Below are positions 23,964 through 33,528 of a DNA stretch of 64,000 bases, one piece after another. The notes beneath the pieces are model-generated. The model ran no database searches. It saw nothing but the letters and a program-made list of their open reading frames with translations, and had not been told where the DNA came from. This stretch comes from JAHRVQ01 sp029941905 (GTDB lineage Bacteria; Pseudomonadota; Gammaproteobacteria; Pseudomonadales; Azotimanducaceae): NCBI GenBank assembly GCA_029941905.1, contig JAPYTQ010000001.1, positions 1 to 64,000 on the forward strand, in the 5' to 3' direction. Position 1 is the first letter of the stretch, and every line of letters begins with the position of its first letter. The position numbers and the translations under genes were made by a program.

Positions 23964-24464
23964 TCAAAAAGTATCCGATTGGTGAGTTTTAGGAAGAAGG
24001 TCAGCGTCGGTGTCTAATTTGCCTGAATTCTCAATATGCCTTGACCACCAAGACATCATTTCACCTCTTTGCTTTAAATATTCGGCTCGGTTGTATGCAC
24101 GGCGAACTGAATTATTATCAATATGTGCGAGAGCCGACTGTCTAAGTGCCATGTTTGCCGTCGTTTTGTTGACGTTCTTCCTCGGATTTCGTTCAGCAGG
24201 AAACACGAACTCGATATAACCGCCCTCCTTCTTCATTTCTGCCAGTATACATAGAGCCTGTTTTGTAAGAGGAATATTTTGAGTTCGAGACTTCTTCATT
24301 CTAGAAGGAGATGTTGTCCAAATTTCCTTTTCAAAATCGATTTCTTCCCACCGAGTACCGGCTGCTTCGTTCGGACGAGTCATCGTATGAAGTTGCCACT
24401 TAATCAAGTTTCGTGTAGTTGCAGTAATACTCGCTGATTCGAGACTCCCCAAAAACTCCGACAA
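23964..24464 (-). pseudogene. P4-type integrase remnant (C-terminal part, internally deleted)
   Basis: 166 codons, starting at a TTG just after an in-frame stop, so the N-terminal DNA-binding domain is gone. What remains is a P4-like integrase catalytic domain: HTMTRPNEAAGTRWEEIDFE (first Arg), FPAERNPRKNVNKTTANMAL and ALAHIDNNSVRRAYNRAEYL (C-terminal His and Tyr). Between MALRQ and ALAHIDNN about 30 residues that normally include the H-x-x-R motif are missing, apparently by in-frame deletion. It cannot recombine DNA. It lies about 240 bp from the 3' end of tRNA-Sec, a known target of P4-type integrases. Confidence 0.82.
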
Positions 24465-24547
24465 TTGCGAAGACTTGGATTTTTAATTGCAGTTTAACTT
24501 CAGTGTTGGTCAGCGGCCTAACAGTTCTGGCCATCGGTTCAGTTCCC

Positions 24548-24591
24548 CAACCCGCCAGTGTTACTAAACGTGTTACTAAAATGGCGGGTTG
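24548..24591. repeat. 10-bp inverted repeat enclosing two GTGTTACTAAA copies
   Basis: CAACCCGCCA (24548-24557) and TGGCGGGTTG (24582-24591) are perfect complements. Their 24-base centre holds two copies of GTTACTAAA. The position between selC and the integrase remnant suggests an integrase arm-binding or attachment-region structure, or a terminator without T-run. Confidence 0.55.
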
Positions 24592-24633
24592 TTACGATTA
24601 TCTATGGAGTTTTATGCAAAAAACTTACTTTAC

Positions 24634-24651
24634 ATTACTTCCGTAAGTAAT
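24634..24651. repeat. Short palindrome near selC
   Basis: ATTACTT-CCGT-AAGTAAT forms 7-bp arms with a four-base loop, about 50 bases past the tRNA 3' end. It may be an RNA hairpin in the tRNA trailer or part of an attachment region. Confidence 0.4.
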
Positions 24652-24701
24652 TGAAACTAAAACATTTATGGAACCTTACGGAGTCTCTTGGAGGGATGCT
24701 T

Positions 24702-24795
24702 TGGCGGTAGAGGTAGGAGTCGAACCCACCAGCCACTTTAACAGCAGCTCATCAGCTTTGAAGGCCAAGCGCTTCACCGGAAACGATGCTCTACC
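24702..24795 (-). tRNA. selC: tRNA-Sec (anticodon TCA), CCA encoded
   Basis: 94 nt including the genomic CCA (24704-24702). Features of a selenocysteine tRNA: TCA anticodon in the loop CTTCAAA, a six-pair D-stem (CGTTTC/GAAGCG) with CGGT loop, a long variable arm of about seven pairs (AGCTGCT/AGTGGCT), T-loop TTCGACT, and discriminator G. Acceptor pairs are GGTAGAG/CTCTACC. Between discriminator and T-loop there are 12 nt, one less than the 13 of the usual bacterial 8+5 form, so this is read as a 7+5 structure. selD lies 1.7 kb upstream on the same strand. Confidence 0.93.
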
Positions 24796-24824
24796 GTCGG
24801 GCAGTCTATCAAAATTAACTTTGG

Positions 24825-26447
24825 TTATGCGATACCTAATTCTGTTTCGGCAAATTCCATGATCAGCTTGTAATCGGCTTTTCCATTTGGGGCTCGTTTG
24901 AGACTGTCCATAACCAGGATACGCTTGGGTATCTTGTAGGCGGCCAGGTGGGAGCGAGAGAAGTCGCGTAGTTCGATTTCTTCGAGTTGAAATCCGGGCA
25001 ACAGTTCAACGACAGCGGTGATTGATTGTCCCCATTTCGCGTCTGCTACACCTACCACCAGACAGTCAGCAACGCTTTCGTGAATCTTCATTGCTTCCTC
25101 AACCTCTTCCGGGTAGACCTTCTCACCGGCAGTATTGATGCAGTTACTACCCCGGCCCAACAAGGTTAATGTGCCGTCAGCTTCTACCCGTACATAATCA
25201 CCGGGGATGGAATAGCGCACACCGTCAAACACCTTAAACGTTTTTTCAGTTTTCTCCTGATCCTTATAGTATCCGTCTGGCAGGTATCCACAGACTGCCA
25301 CCCTGCCTGACTCGCCGGAGCCCGGCTTAACTTCCCTGCCTTCGTCAGTGAAGACTTTACACCTGGGTCCCAGTGTAAAGCTCGCGACTTCAACGGTACT
25401 GTCCTTTGTCATGACCGATGAACCCAGACCAATTGCTTCAGAGGATGAAAATCCGTCGGCAAGCAACAGGTTTTGATTGTGTCTTAACAACCCTGCTTTG
25501 ATATCACGGGTCCACATCACACCGCTGGAGGAAATTACCCCAACGGATGAGATATCGTATTTGCCAGGGTTCTCATCAAGGGTTTCCAGTAACGGACGAG
25601 CAAAGGCATCACCGACGATAGTGACCGCGGTGACCTTATGTTTGTCAATCGCGGCCAGTGCCACTTCAGCCTCAAAGCTTTTCGTGGGCAGGGTGATGCA
25701 GGTTCCGCCGTTGGCCAATGCGCCGACCGCAGAGATCAAGCCCGTGCCGTGCATAATCGGCGGCAAGGGCAGATTAACAGGATGTGCCGACCTATTTTTT
25801 ACCCGTTCAACATGTTCCGCCAGGTCTTCGCTCCCCGTGATACCCAGTCGCGGATTTCCGCCTGCCCCGAGTACATTCCACAGCGAATTGTGACTCCACA
25901 TCACGCCTTTTGGCATACCGGTTGTGCCTCCGGTATAAATAAACAGCTGATCCGCAGGTTCTCTTTGAATATCAAGCGGCGCACCCATACCCGCGGCGGC
26001 GTAGCTTTCGTAAGCAATGGTATCGCTCAATCCGGCGTAGCCATCCTCTACCTGAACCCATTGTGTAACCAGCGGTAATTTTGACCGGATACGTTCTACC
26101 TGGGAGGAAAATTCACTGGTGAAGATGCACACAGTCGCGTCGGAATTGTCCAACAGGTAAACCAATTCGTTTGCGATATACCGATAGTTGACGTTGACAT
26201 GGGTGAGTCGGGCTTTGAACGCAGCGGCTATCGCCTCTGCATATTCCGGGCGATTGCGCATATAAAATGCGACTTTGTCACCTGGGCGGGCGCCGTTAGC
26301 AAGCATGTTAGTTGCCAGGTTGTTACTGCGATGGGTTGCTTCAGCCCAGGTAATCGTGCGATCACCATGTATAAAGGCCGCCCTCTCGCCGGGTACAACT
26401 AACGACACCGCGTCAATAATATCCCCATAATTCCAGTTCTCGCTCAT
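24825..26447 (-). CDS. Acyl-CoA synthetase (AMP-binding, FadD-like)
   Basis: 540 aa from ATG 26447; the frame extends 26 codons upstream without support. The adenylate-forming motifs are complete: YTGGTTGMPKGVMWSHN (P-loop), DGFSSSEAIG, SIPGDYVRVEADGTLTLLGR (hinge region) and the C-terminal PNGKADYK with its catalytic Lys. It activates a fatty or aryl acid to its CoA thioester in the cytoplasm. It is downstream of the selD fusion and esterase on the same strand, with a 94-bp gap. Confidence 0.88.
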   Translation of the reverse strand: MSENWNYGDIIDAVSLVVPGERAAFIHGDRTITWAEATHRSNNLATNMLANGARPGDKVAFYMRNRPEYAEAIAAAFKARLTHVNVNYRYIANELVYLLDNSDATVCIFTSEFSSQVERIRSKLPLVTQWVQVEDGYAGLSDTIAYESYAAAGMGAPLDIQREPADQLFIYTGGTTGMPKGVMWSHNSLWNVLGAGGNPRLGITGSEDLAEHVERVKNRSAHPVNLPLPPIMHGTGLISAVGALANGGTCITLPTKSFEAEVALAAIDKHKVTAVTIVGDAFARPLLETLDENPGKYDISSVGVISSSGVMWTRDIKAGLLRHNQNLLLADGFSSSEAIGLGSSVMTKDSTVEVASFTLGPRCKVFTDEGREVKPGSGESGRVAVCGYLPDGYYKDQEKTEKTFKVFDGVRYSIPGDYVRVEADGTLTLLGRGSNCINTAGEKVYPEEVEEAMKIHESVADCLVVGVADAKWGQSITAVVELLPGFQLEEIELRDFSRSHLAAYKIPKRILVMDSLKRAPNGKADYKLIMEFAETELGIA

Positions 26448-26541
26448 TTGCTGCCTGCTAATGTTTCTTAGGATAGTAGCTTGATCCGTCCATGGGATTC
26501 CATCCAGCGGGCAACCCGGGCTCAAGCGTGATTATGAGATA

Positions 26542-28758
26542 TCATTGGGCGTTATCGGGTTTCCATGACCGAAGAGCCGCAGTAAATGTAATGGCACCTT
26601 TAGCTTGCCCAGCTACCTCGCCAATAACACAGGCTTGTGCGTATCCGTTTGCGTGCAACTCATCCAGAACATGTGACACCTGGTCCTGTTTGACAGACGC
26701 CAGCAGGCCACCGGATGTCTGGGGGTCGAACAGGAGTGGATAGAGCGGATGATCTGCTTTTTGAATGCCAATGCAGGATCGTTCATTGCCTTCGTGCAGG
26801 CTACTGCGTATGCCTTGCGAAAAGACGCTTTCAGCACCTTCCATCACGGGAATCGAATTCAGATCAAGGATCCCACTTTTACCGGATGCAGTTAACATTT
26901 CACGCAGGTGCCCGGCCAGGCCAAACCCGGTGATGTCGGTGCAGCTTGTTGCGCCTGATTTTTTAAAAACCTTCATGGCGAACCTGTTTGACTGAAGCAT
27001 GGAAGCCAACGCGAGATCGATCCATGCGCCTGTAGCCTGGTATTGCATATCAGCCGCGAATAATATGCCGGTCCCCAGGGCTTTGGTCAAAATCAGAACT
27101 TCACCCTCCTCCATGCCACCCTTGGTCAGCAATTCTGCTCGACTTGCCAGTCCGTTCACCGCAAAACCCATGGACAACTCGCTGCCTTCAGATGTGTGCC
27201 CGCCAACTAGCTCGACACCTTCTTTATCCAGCATCTCCTTCGCCCCTTGCAGCAGTTGTTGCAGGATGGATCTGGTAATACCTGGTTTGGCATAGGGTAC
27301 CGTGATGGTTGCCAGCGCGGTAACCGGCTCACCTCCCATGGCGTAGATATCACCCAGGGCGTGATTTACGGCGATTTGTGCAAACACATAAGGGTCATCG
27401 ATAAATGACTTAAAGGAATCGATGGTGTGCAACATCAATTTACCTGCTGGTACTTCAAATACGGCCGCATCATCCAGATTGTCGGCAGTTATGTTTATTT
27501 CCTGTAATACCTCATGGAGCAAATCGGCGCTCACTTTCGATCCACATCCACCGCAATGCATCTGGTTGTCGAAATCAGCCAACAGGCCAGTGTTATGTGC
27601 CGCCTCCATTACCGGTAATTCGGTAAATCGACGCATAAACCGTTGATCAATCCAGTTTTTCCACAACCAGATAAAGCGACCCTCGAGTGTGAAGCCATTT
27701 CTTGACGCCACGGCATTTTTGTTACCCGTTGAGATCAGCGAAAGAAACTGACCCTGGGGTACATAAGGCCTGGGAGGCTTGCCCAGTAGGTATCGGCGAA
27801 TGTTGTTATAAAGAACCGGTCCCTGACGTACTGCAAACACCCCCGCCTTGGGCCGAGGGTGAGGCAGAACATGGGCGATATCCCCCGCTGCGAATATGTC
27901 ATCGAACTCAACGACCTGAAGCGTATCCCTGACAGAGACAAATCCCTGATCATCCAGCGGTAAACTCGTATCAGCCAGCCACCCCTGGGAAGCAGCCGCG
28001 GTCACCCAGAACACCTTATCCAGTGCCAGTCGGTTCTCGTTAGCAGCAACCAGCTCCCTGCCATGAATACCGTCCTGTATATCAACCACCTCAAAGCCTG
28101 TATGAAGGTGTACCTGATGTTTCTCCAATTGTTTGTTAAACCGGGCCTGAACCTGAGCCGGATAGTTGGCGAGAATATGCTGGTCGTCTGTAAGCAAGTG
28201 GACAATCGCCGTAGAATTAATCTCCTGCCTGAGTCGATGGTTAATCGCGAGACACAGTTCGACTCCACCTGCGCCTGCACCGACGATACCGACGTTCTGA
28301 ACCTTGCTTTTCTTCGCACGCGCTAGAAATGCTGACCATCGGGGCAAAAATTCACTGATCGGCTTGACCGCGATAACCTTCTCCGCGATATTCTCGATCG
28401 AAGCCAGGGACGGTGTAATACCGACGTTAATGGAGAGAACATCATAGTTGATCGGTGGGCGCCCATCACATTCAACAAATTTGCTGTAAGGGTCAATATT
28501 CGTGACGCGTGTTTTGATGAATCGTGCACCAGCAAATCTGCAAAGGGGAACCAGGTCTATATAGATATCCTCGCTGCCGTAGTGGCCAGCAACGACGCCC
28601 GGCAACATCCCTGAGTAAGGTGTTCGGGTATCTGGGCTGATCAAGGTGATTTGCAATCCTGCAACGGGATTCATTGCCAGCATTTTCAACAAAATGACGT
28701 GGCTGTGCCCGCCCCCCAACAGGACAAGATCTTTCGCAATGGGTGATGTTAACTCCAT
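26542..28758 (-). CDS. selD: FAD/NAD oxidoreductase fused to selenide, water dikinase (SelD)
   Basis: 738 aa. Residues 1 to about 375 are an NDH-2-like pyridine nucleotide-disulfide oxidoreductase (LVLLGGGHSHVILLKMLAMN; VGIVGAGAGGVELCLAI; DDIFAAGDIAH). The rest is SelD, which makes selenophosphate from selenide and ATP. The SelD part starts at about residue 398 with MHCGGCGSKVSADLL, where Cys404 corresponds to the essential Cys of E. coli SelD. Later motifs are DDAAVFEVP, VNHALGDIYAMGGEP and GGHTSEGSELSMG. Such fusions are known; the reductase half may deliver reduced selenium. Selenophosphate is needed to charge the neighbouring tRNA-Sec. Confidence 0.92.
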   Translation of the reverse strand: MELTSPIAKDLVLLGGGHSHVILLKMLAMNPVAGLQITLISPDTRTPYSGMLPGVVAGHYGSEDIYIDLVPLCRFAGARFIKTRVTNIDPYSKFVECDGRPPINYDVLSINVGITPSLASIENIAEKVIAVKPISEFLPRWSAFLARAKKSKVQNVGIVGAGAGGVELCLAINHRLRQEINSTAIVHLLTDDQHILANYPAQVQARFNKQLEKHQVHLHTGFEVVDIQDGIHGRELVAANENRLALDKVFWVTAAASQGWLADTSLPLDDQGFVSVRDTLQVVEFDDIFAAGDIAHVLPHPRPKAGVFAVRQGPVLYNNIRRYLLGKPPRPYVPQGQFLSLISTGNKNAVASRNGFTLEGRFIWLWKNWIDQRFMRRFTELPVMEAAHNTGLLADFDNQMHCGGCGSKVSADLLHEVLQEINITADNLDDAAVFEVPAGKLMLHTIDSFKSFIDDPYVFAQIAVNHALGDIYAMGGEPVTALATITVPYAKPGITRSILQQLLQGAKEMLDKEGVELVGGHTSEGSELSMGFAVNGLASRAELLTKGGMEEGEVLILTKALGTGILFAADMQYQATGAWIDLALASMLQSNRFAMKVFKKSGATSCTDITGFGLAGHLREMLTASGKSGILDLNSIPVMEGAESVFSQGIRSSLHEGNERSCIGIQKADHPLYPLLFDPQTSGGLLASVKQDQVSHVLDELHANGYAQACVIGEVAGQAKGAITFTAALRSWKPDNAQ

Positions 28759-28777
28759 AGGAAAAACGACACCTTTA

Positions 28778-29677
28778 CTACCTCGTGTGCTCCCTCAGGT
28801 ACTCGCCCAGCGAATCAATTGCTTTGCGACCCTCCGGGATTCGCGAACCAAACATCTGGAATACATGGGGCATTTTAGGCCAGATCTCCAGCCTCGCCGT
28901 ACCGCCATTTTCGTTCAGCTTCTCTGCCAGTTGTTCTGCATCTGACAAAAGTATTTCAGTAGAACCAACATGAATCAATAATGGTGGCAGTCCCGTCAGG
29001 TCGGCAAATAATGGTGAAGCAAGCGGCGCCTTGCGATCTCTTTCATCCAGATAATGAGTTGCCATGCCTTCAAGGGCAGCCCGGCTCAATATGACATCGG
29101 CGTTGGCGTTTGACTCAATCGATGGGCCACTCAAAGACAAATCTGTCCACGGCGATAGCAGAATCCCGCAGTTTGGTTGCGGCAACCCCAGGTTCCTCAA
29201 CTGTACCATGGTGGCTGCCGCCAGACCCCCCCCCGCTGAGTCACCGCCAATCGCGATGTATTTTGGATTAAACCCGTCGTCCAGCAACCAACGATAACAG
29301 TTAGTCGCATCATCCACCGCTGCGGGAAAGGGATTCTCCGGCGCCAGCCGGTAATCAACCACCAATACGCGCATGCCCGATGCTTCCGCCAGCTTCCAGG
29401 CAAGATATCGATGGCTGTCGGGACTGCCCAGCACATATCCACCACCATGCAGATAAAGTAGCACCCTGTTCTGGTCCGTATCTTCCAGAGTAACCCATTC
29501 ACAGGGAACACCATTAATCGTCTGGGGGGTCGTAGAGACGGTCGTTGGAATCGAGCCGCCCAGTTTTGCGGAATCAGCCATACGATTACGCAAGGCGACG
29601 ACGTCATCCATGTTGGCTAACTGCTTCTTAACCACCCGCTTCAAGAAAAAGCTCAGTATCGACGCCCTAATGCTCAT
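28778..29677 (-). CDS. Alpha/beta hydrolase, hormone-sensitive-lipase family esterase
   Basis: 299 aa. The oxyanion motif HGGGYVLGSP, the nucleophile GDSAGGGLA (Ser) and the closing MPHVFQMFG (His) are present; the acid is probably the Asp in TEILLSDAEQL. No signal peptide, so cytoplasmic. HSL-type enzymes cleave short acyl esters. Nineteen bp upstream of the selD fusion on the same strand; a shared transcript is likely though function does not require it. Confidence 0.88.
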   Translation of the reverse strand: MSIRASILSFFLKRVVKKQLANMDDVVALRNRMADSAKLGGSIPTTVSTTPQTINGVPCEWVTLEDTDQNRVLLYLHGGGYVLGSPDSHRYLAWKLAEASGMRVLVVDYRLAPENPFPAAVDDATNCYRWLLDDGFNPKYIAIGGDSAGGGLAAATMVQLRNLGLPQPNCGILLSPWTDLSLSGPSIESNANADVILSRAALEGMATHYLDERDRKAPLASPLFADLTGLPPLLIHVGSTEILLSDAEQLAEKLNENGGTARLEIWPKMPHVFQMFGSRIPEGRKAIDSLGEYLREHTR

Positions 29678-29835
29678 CCCTGTCCCCCAGATTTTTGTGT
29701 TATTGGTTGCATCATACTATTCATCGACAAACAGAGCATTCGCTTGTGTGTAATGTTCATCAAAACTGCCAGGTGAGAGATTAAACGGCACCAGCGCACC
29801 TATGTATTAACCAAATTGCAAAGAAGGAACTGAGC

Positions 29836-30174
29836 ATGACCAATTATTTCACGAATGTACCTTCCGGCGATGCACAAATCACAGTCACCCAAACAGATGG
29901 AACCGATGTGGTCCTTAACGGCTTTCTCTACATCAACGGTGAAGAAGATCAACGCTGGACGCAATCCAGTTTCGATCAGCCCATTGTTCTCAGCGTACTT
30001 TCACCCAAGAGATATCGAATCATAGTTAACGCAATTTTTGGCACGGGATCCGTGACTATAACAGTGGACGTGGCCGGAAGAGAGAAGTCAACGACGCTGA
30101 CAGGCGATGCGGATGATAATGGGGAAGACTTTCTGGACGCACAATTTGCCATCTTGACGGAGCTGCCTGCATGA
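29836..30174 (+). CDS. Small beta-rich protein of unknown function
   Basis: 112 aa with AAGGAAC upstream. No signal peptide. The sequence alternates like a beta sandwich (ITVTQTDGTDVVLNGFLYIN; SVTITVDVAGREKSTTLT). Not recognised. It overlaps the next gene by ATGA, so the two are co-translated and probably act together. Confidence 0.65.
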   Translation: MTNYFTNVPSGDAQITVTQTDGTDVVLNGFLYINGEEDQRWTQSSFDQPIVLSVLSPKRYRIIVNAIFGTGSVTITVDVAGREKSTTLTGDADDNGEDFLDAQFAILTELPA

Positions 30175-31624
30175 GAATTCCATTCTCGTTAACACTATTG
30201 TTTATGGCGCTTCTTCAGCCAGCCTACGCAAACGACAGGTGCGATGACACAATGACAATCGAAACCTGTTTTGCAACGCTTGGTGTTCGAGGCTATGGCG
30301 AAAACTCACCAAATAATAAAAGTCTGGTGAGTACAGAAAACCAGTCATCTGAGTCTTCGAAGCTCGCAAAAACAAACACTGGGGCAGGCACCATTGCTGG
30401 TTCGTTGATCACCTCTGCACTGAATGATTTCAACCCAAAAATCCAGTTGTTAGCCAATAGCCTGAACCTGAGCAACGACGGTGATAGTGGCCTGCAGATT
30501 GACTGGAATAATGTGCTGAATGATATCCTGAGCAGAACGCCAGACGAGATTAACTCGGTTGGTAACAATCACAAGCTCAGTGTTGCACGTAATAATGCAT
30601 GGCTGTTCGAACCCTTGGAATCGCAATTATCAGACGCCCAGAAGTCACAACTTAACGAGGAACTGGGTGACTTTGATGATGTTTCGATATCCTTCCACTG
30701 GAGCCTTACCAGTCAGTCAATGGGGCGTAAACTCGGCAGTCACAACGACCTTATCAACAGGCTATTCAATGAAGCCTGGACCCGGGCTGATGTTGCCAAA
30801 GCATATAAAACCCAGGATCTTGTCGACCAACTTATTCAGTGTGCCGCCAGCAACGAGGGTTTTGACGAGAACAAAATTGAACAAACACCCATATCAGATT
30901 TGTTGATGCAGCAAATAGAGCAGGTTGTTCAGGTAGTTCCGGTGCAGCAGTATCCTATATAGAGGCTGCGGGGCTGCAGAGAAAATTTGCCTACAATATT
31001 TTGGCTGAACAATTAAAAACAAACGGTTTCTCTGCTCTTAAAACCCTGGTGAACAATCAGCCACAATTGGTTTTCACGGTGGAATATCGAAGCCGGGATG
31101 AGCTTGCCGGTAGAAACGAAACCAGTGCAAAATTTTCCTACGAATGGGGTATGTACAGTGTCAACGCAACACGTAAATCCAGGGAATGTAACGGTGATAT
31201 AACCCCCTCCTGTTTGCGCACCTATCTTGCGAAATACGGCAAACAGATTGCAGCAGGACCACGATTTGCGTTCTCGTTAATCTACTCGTTAAAAGACGAG
31301 TATGATTTCAACGAAACCGGGTTTCCGACGCTTGCTTTGGATAGTGAACGCAGCATCATTGATTCTCTGAGTTATTCACGCAACGCCCGGATCATCAACA
31401 CCAGTGAACCTACCCATATTGAATTGGCGATGTCCTATGAAGATATTTCAAATGATCCCATGAGAAACAGCCGCGGTCTGGCAAATCTAACCCTGACTCA
31501 GACAGTCCTTGGTACCCAGTTATCCTTTGGTGCGGTTTACGCCTCAAAACCCGAGTACCGGGGTTCGGTGGACGAGGAAATTTCAGCTCGCCTGGGTCTG
31601 GTCTATAAACTGGGTAAAGATTAG
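30171..31624 (+). pseudogene. Secreted, probable outer-membrane beta-barrel protein, split by a frameshift
   Basis: The first part (263 codons to the stop at 30962) begins with signal peptide LTLLFMALLQPAYA and has a long unfamiliar region. The second part, open in another frame up to 31624, carries on smoothly (GAAVSYIEAAGLQRKFAYNI, then amphipathic strands such as HIELAMSYED and TQLSFGAVYASK, ending LGLVYKLGKD). Coding-like sequence in the two frames overlaps near 30905-30945, so a one-base deletion (or two-base insertion) there broke the gene, or the assembly has an error. Rejoined it would be about 480 aa. The family was not recognised. Confidence 0.65.
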
Positions 31625-33528
31625 AGGTGGCCAGGAAGATTACCCTTGTCATCAATACTCACATCCTGAAACTGGAGTTCATGCAGGGTTGCGTAGATTC
31701 CTTTTAGATCCAGCAACTCCTGATGAGTGCCAAATTCCTTCACCTCGCCACCGTGCAGGACCAGGACTCGATCCGCCTCCTGAATGGTCTGGAGACGATG
31801 CGCGATCAAAATGGACGTCCTGCCCTGCATCAACTTGTGCAGTCCATCCTGGATCAGCAGTTCCGTTTCCGTATCAATGCTCGCCGTTGCTTCATCCAGT
31901 ACCAGTATTTCGGGATCTGCAGCGAGCACCCTGGCGAAGGCCAGAAGTTGTCTTTGCCCCTGTGACAGATTCGTCCCACGTTCCACCAATGGTGTGTCAT
32001 AGCCTTCAGGTAAGCGATTAATAAAACCATCCGCATTGACGGTTCTGGCTGCTTCGATAGCCCGCTGCCGAGAAATCGATTCGTTACCCAGAACAATGTT
32101 ATCCAGAATTGTGCCGGAGAATATATGAAAGTCCTGTAGCACGACGCCGATTCGCTGCCTGACGTCACGACTATGCAGGTCATTAAGGTCAATGTCATCG
32201 AGGAAGATCATGCCCCGATCAAAATCGTAGAACCTCCCCAGCAGACGCACCATGGTACTTTTACCGGAACCGGTTGGCCCCACTATTGCCAGTTTCTGCC
32301 CTGGCTCGATCACCACGGAAACATTTTTTAAGATCGGTACGTCAGGCGAATAGGCAAAGCTGACATTTCGAAACTCCACCTTGCCTTTCAGGCGAGCTGG
32401 CAATGTGTGCGGGTTGATGGGCTCATGGATCTGCTCGTCCCAGTCCAGGGCCTGAAATATACGCTCACCACTTGCCATGGCACGGAACAACACATTTAAC
32501 TGTTCTCCCAGCATGACCACCGGGGTAAACAGCATATTCATAAACCTGGTAAACAGGATGACTCCACCCAGGGACATCTGGTCTTGCACGACCGCGCCAC
32601 CGCCGTACCAGATAATAATTCCAAGCCCTATAGACGCCAGGCTGTCATTGAAGGCGCCATAGACCGTTCCCAGGTTGATCGATTGGTATTCATAACGGCG
32701 GTTTGATTTGTTGATGGCGGTATAGGCTTCAAAGTTTCGTTCCTCTCGCTCGCTGAGCTGTACGACCTGCATACCGGATAAATTTTCCTGCAGATTCTGG
32801 TTGAGCTCCGAAACCGTGTTTCTCACAATGCGGAAGATCTCACGGGTTGCCCGGCGAAAGAAAAAGGTGGCAACCCCAACGACAGGCACAAACAGCAGCA
32901 GTAACAGGGTGAGATCAACGCTGGTAGACAACATGATGGTTAAGGCAACAAAAAACGGCACGAACTCACCCACCAGGCTACCCATGCCTCGTAGCATCTC
33001 GTACAGGGCTTCGATATCATTTGTTACCCGCGTCATGATACGGCCAATAGGCACCTTGTCGTAGAACGAGCTTGGGCGGGTTTCCATGTGGGCAAAGAGA
33101 TCCTGGCGCAGATCTCGCAGGCCCTGAACAATGGCACTGATTAACGTCAGGCGATGATAGTGCCCGACGACAGGAAAAATTGTCATAACGACAAAAAACA
33201 GCAACCCCGCCGCAAACAGCGGATCCAGCCCAAGTTGCACTTCGATCCACTGTGTCAGCTCGATCATCCGAAGGTCAGGCATCACACTGTTGGGTTCACC
33301 AATAATAATGTAGTCAACCAGTACGCGACTGATAATGACTTCCATTAACACAGCCAGAAAACTGGTGATCAGGATTAGCACGGCACTAAGGTAGAGCTTT
33401 GAGCTGTAGGGCCTAAGCCATTTGAGCAATCGACTCAACAACTGAACATTGAGTACAGCACCGGATAACTCCGCATCAAACATGGCGTGGTCTCGTGCTG
33501 GCTGTCCTGCAGAACGTGCTTCGTTCAT
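31621..33528 (-). CDS. ABC exporter half, consensus NBD (heterodimer partner)
   Basis: 635 aa. ATG at 33528 in an ATGA overlap with the gene upstream. Six-span membrane domain (residues about 40-330), then an NBD with VGPTGSGKST, LSQGQRQLLAFARVLAADPE, LVLDEATASID with the catalytic Glu, and the H-switch in IAHRLQTI. Together with the adjacent half it should form a heterodimeric multidrug or lipid exporter of the BmrCD/TM287-288 kind, exporting drugs, lipids or peptides from the inner leaflet. Confidence 0.88.
   Translation of the reverse strand: MNEARSAGQPARDHAMFDAELSGAVLNVQLLSRLLKWLRPYSSKLYLSAVLILITSFLAVLMEVIISRVLVDYIIIGEPNSVMPDLRMIELTQWIEVQLGLDPLFAAGLLFFVVMTIFPVVGHYHRLTLISAIVQGLRDLRQDLFAHMETRPSSFYDKVPIGRIMTRVTNDIEALYEMLRGMGSLVGEFVPFFVALTIMLSTSVDLTLLLLLFVPVVGVATFFFRRATREIFRIVRNTVSELNQNLQENLSGMQVVQLSEREERNFEAYTAINKSNRRYEYQSINLGTVYGAFNDSLASIGLGIIIWYGGGAVVQDQMSLGGVILFTRFMNMLFTPVVMLGEQLNVLFRAMASGERIFQALDWDEQIHEPINPHTLPARLKGKVEFRNVSFAYSPDVPILKNVSVVIEPGQKLAIVGPTGSGKSTMVRLLGRFYDFDRGMIFLDDIDLNDLHSRDVRQRIGVVLQDFHIFSGTILDNIVLGNESISRQRAIEAARTVNADGFINRLPEGYDTPLVERGTNLSQGQRQLLAFARVLAADPEILVLDEATASIDTETELLIQDGLHKLMQGRTSILIAHRLQTIQEADRVLVLHGGEVKEFGTHQELLDLKGIYATLHELQFQDVSIDDKGNLPGHL

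Noticed and set aside
30905..30945. Programmed ribosomal frameshift in the secreted protein gene
   Set aside because: No X-XXY-YYZ heptamer or evident downstream structure; an indel is the simpler explanation.
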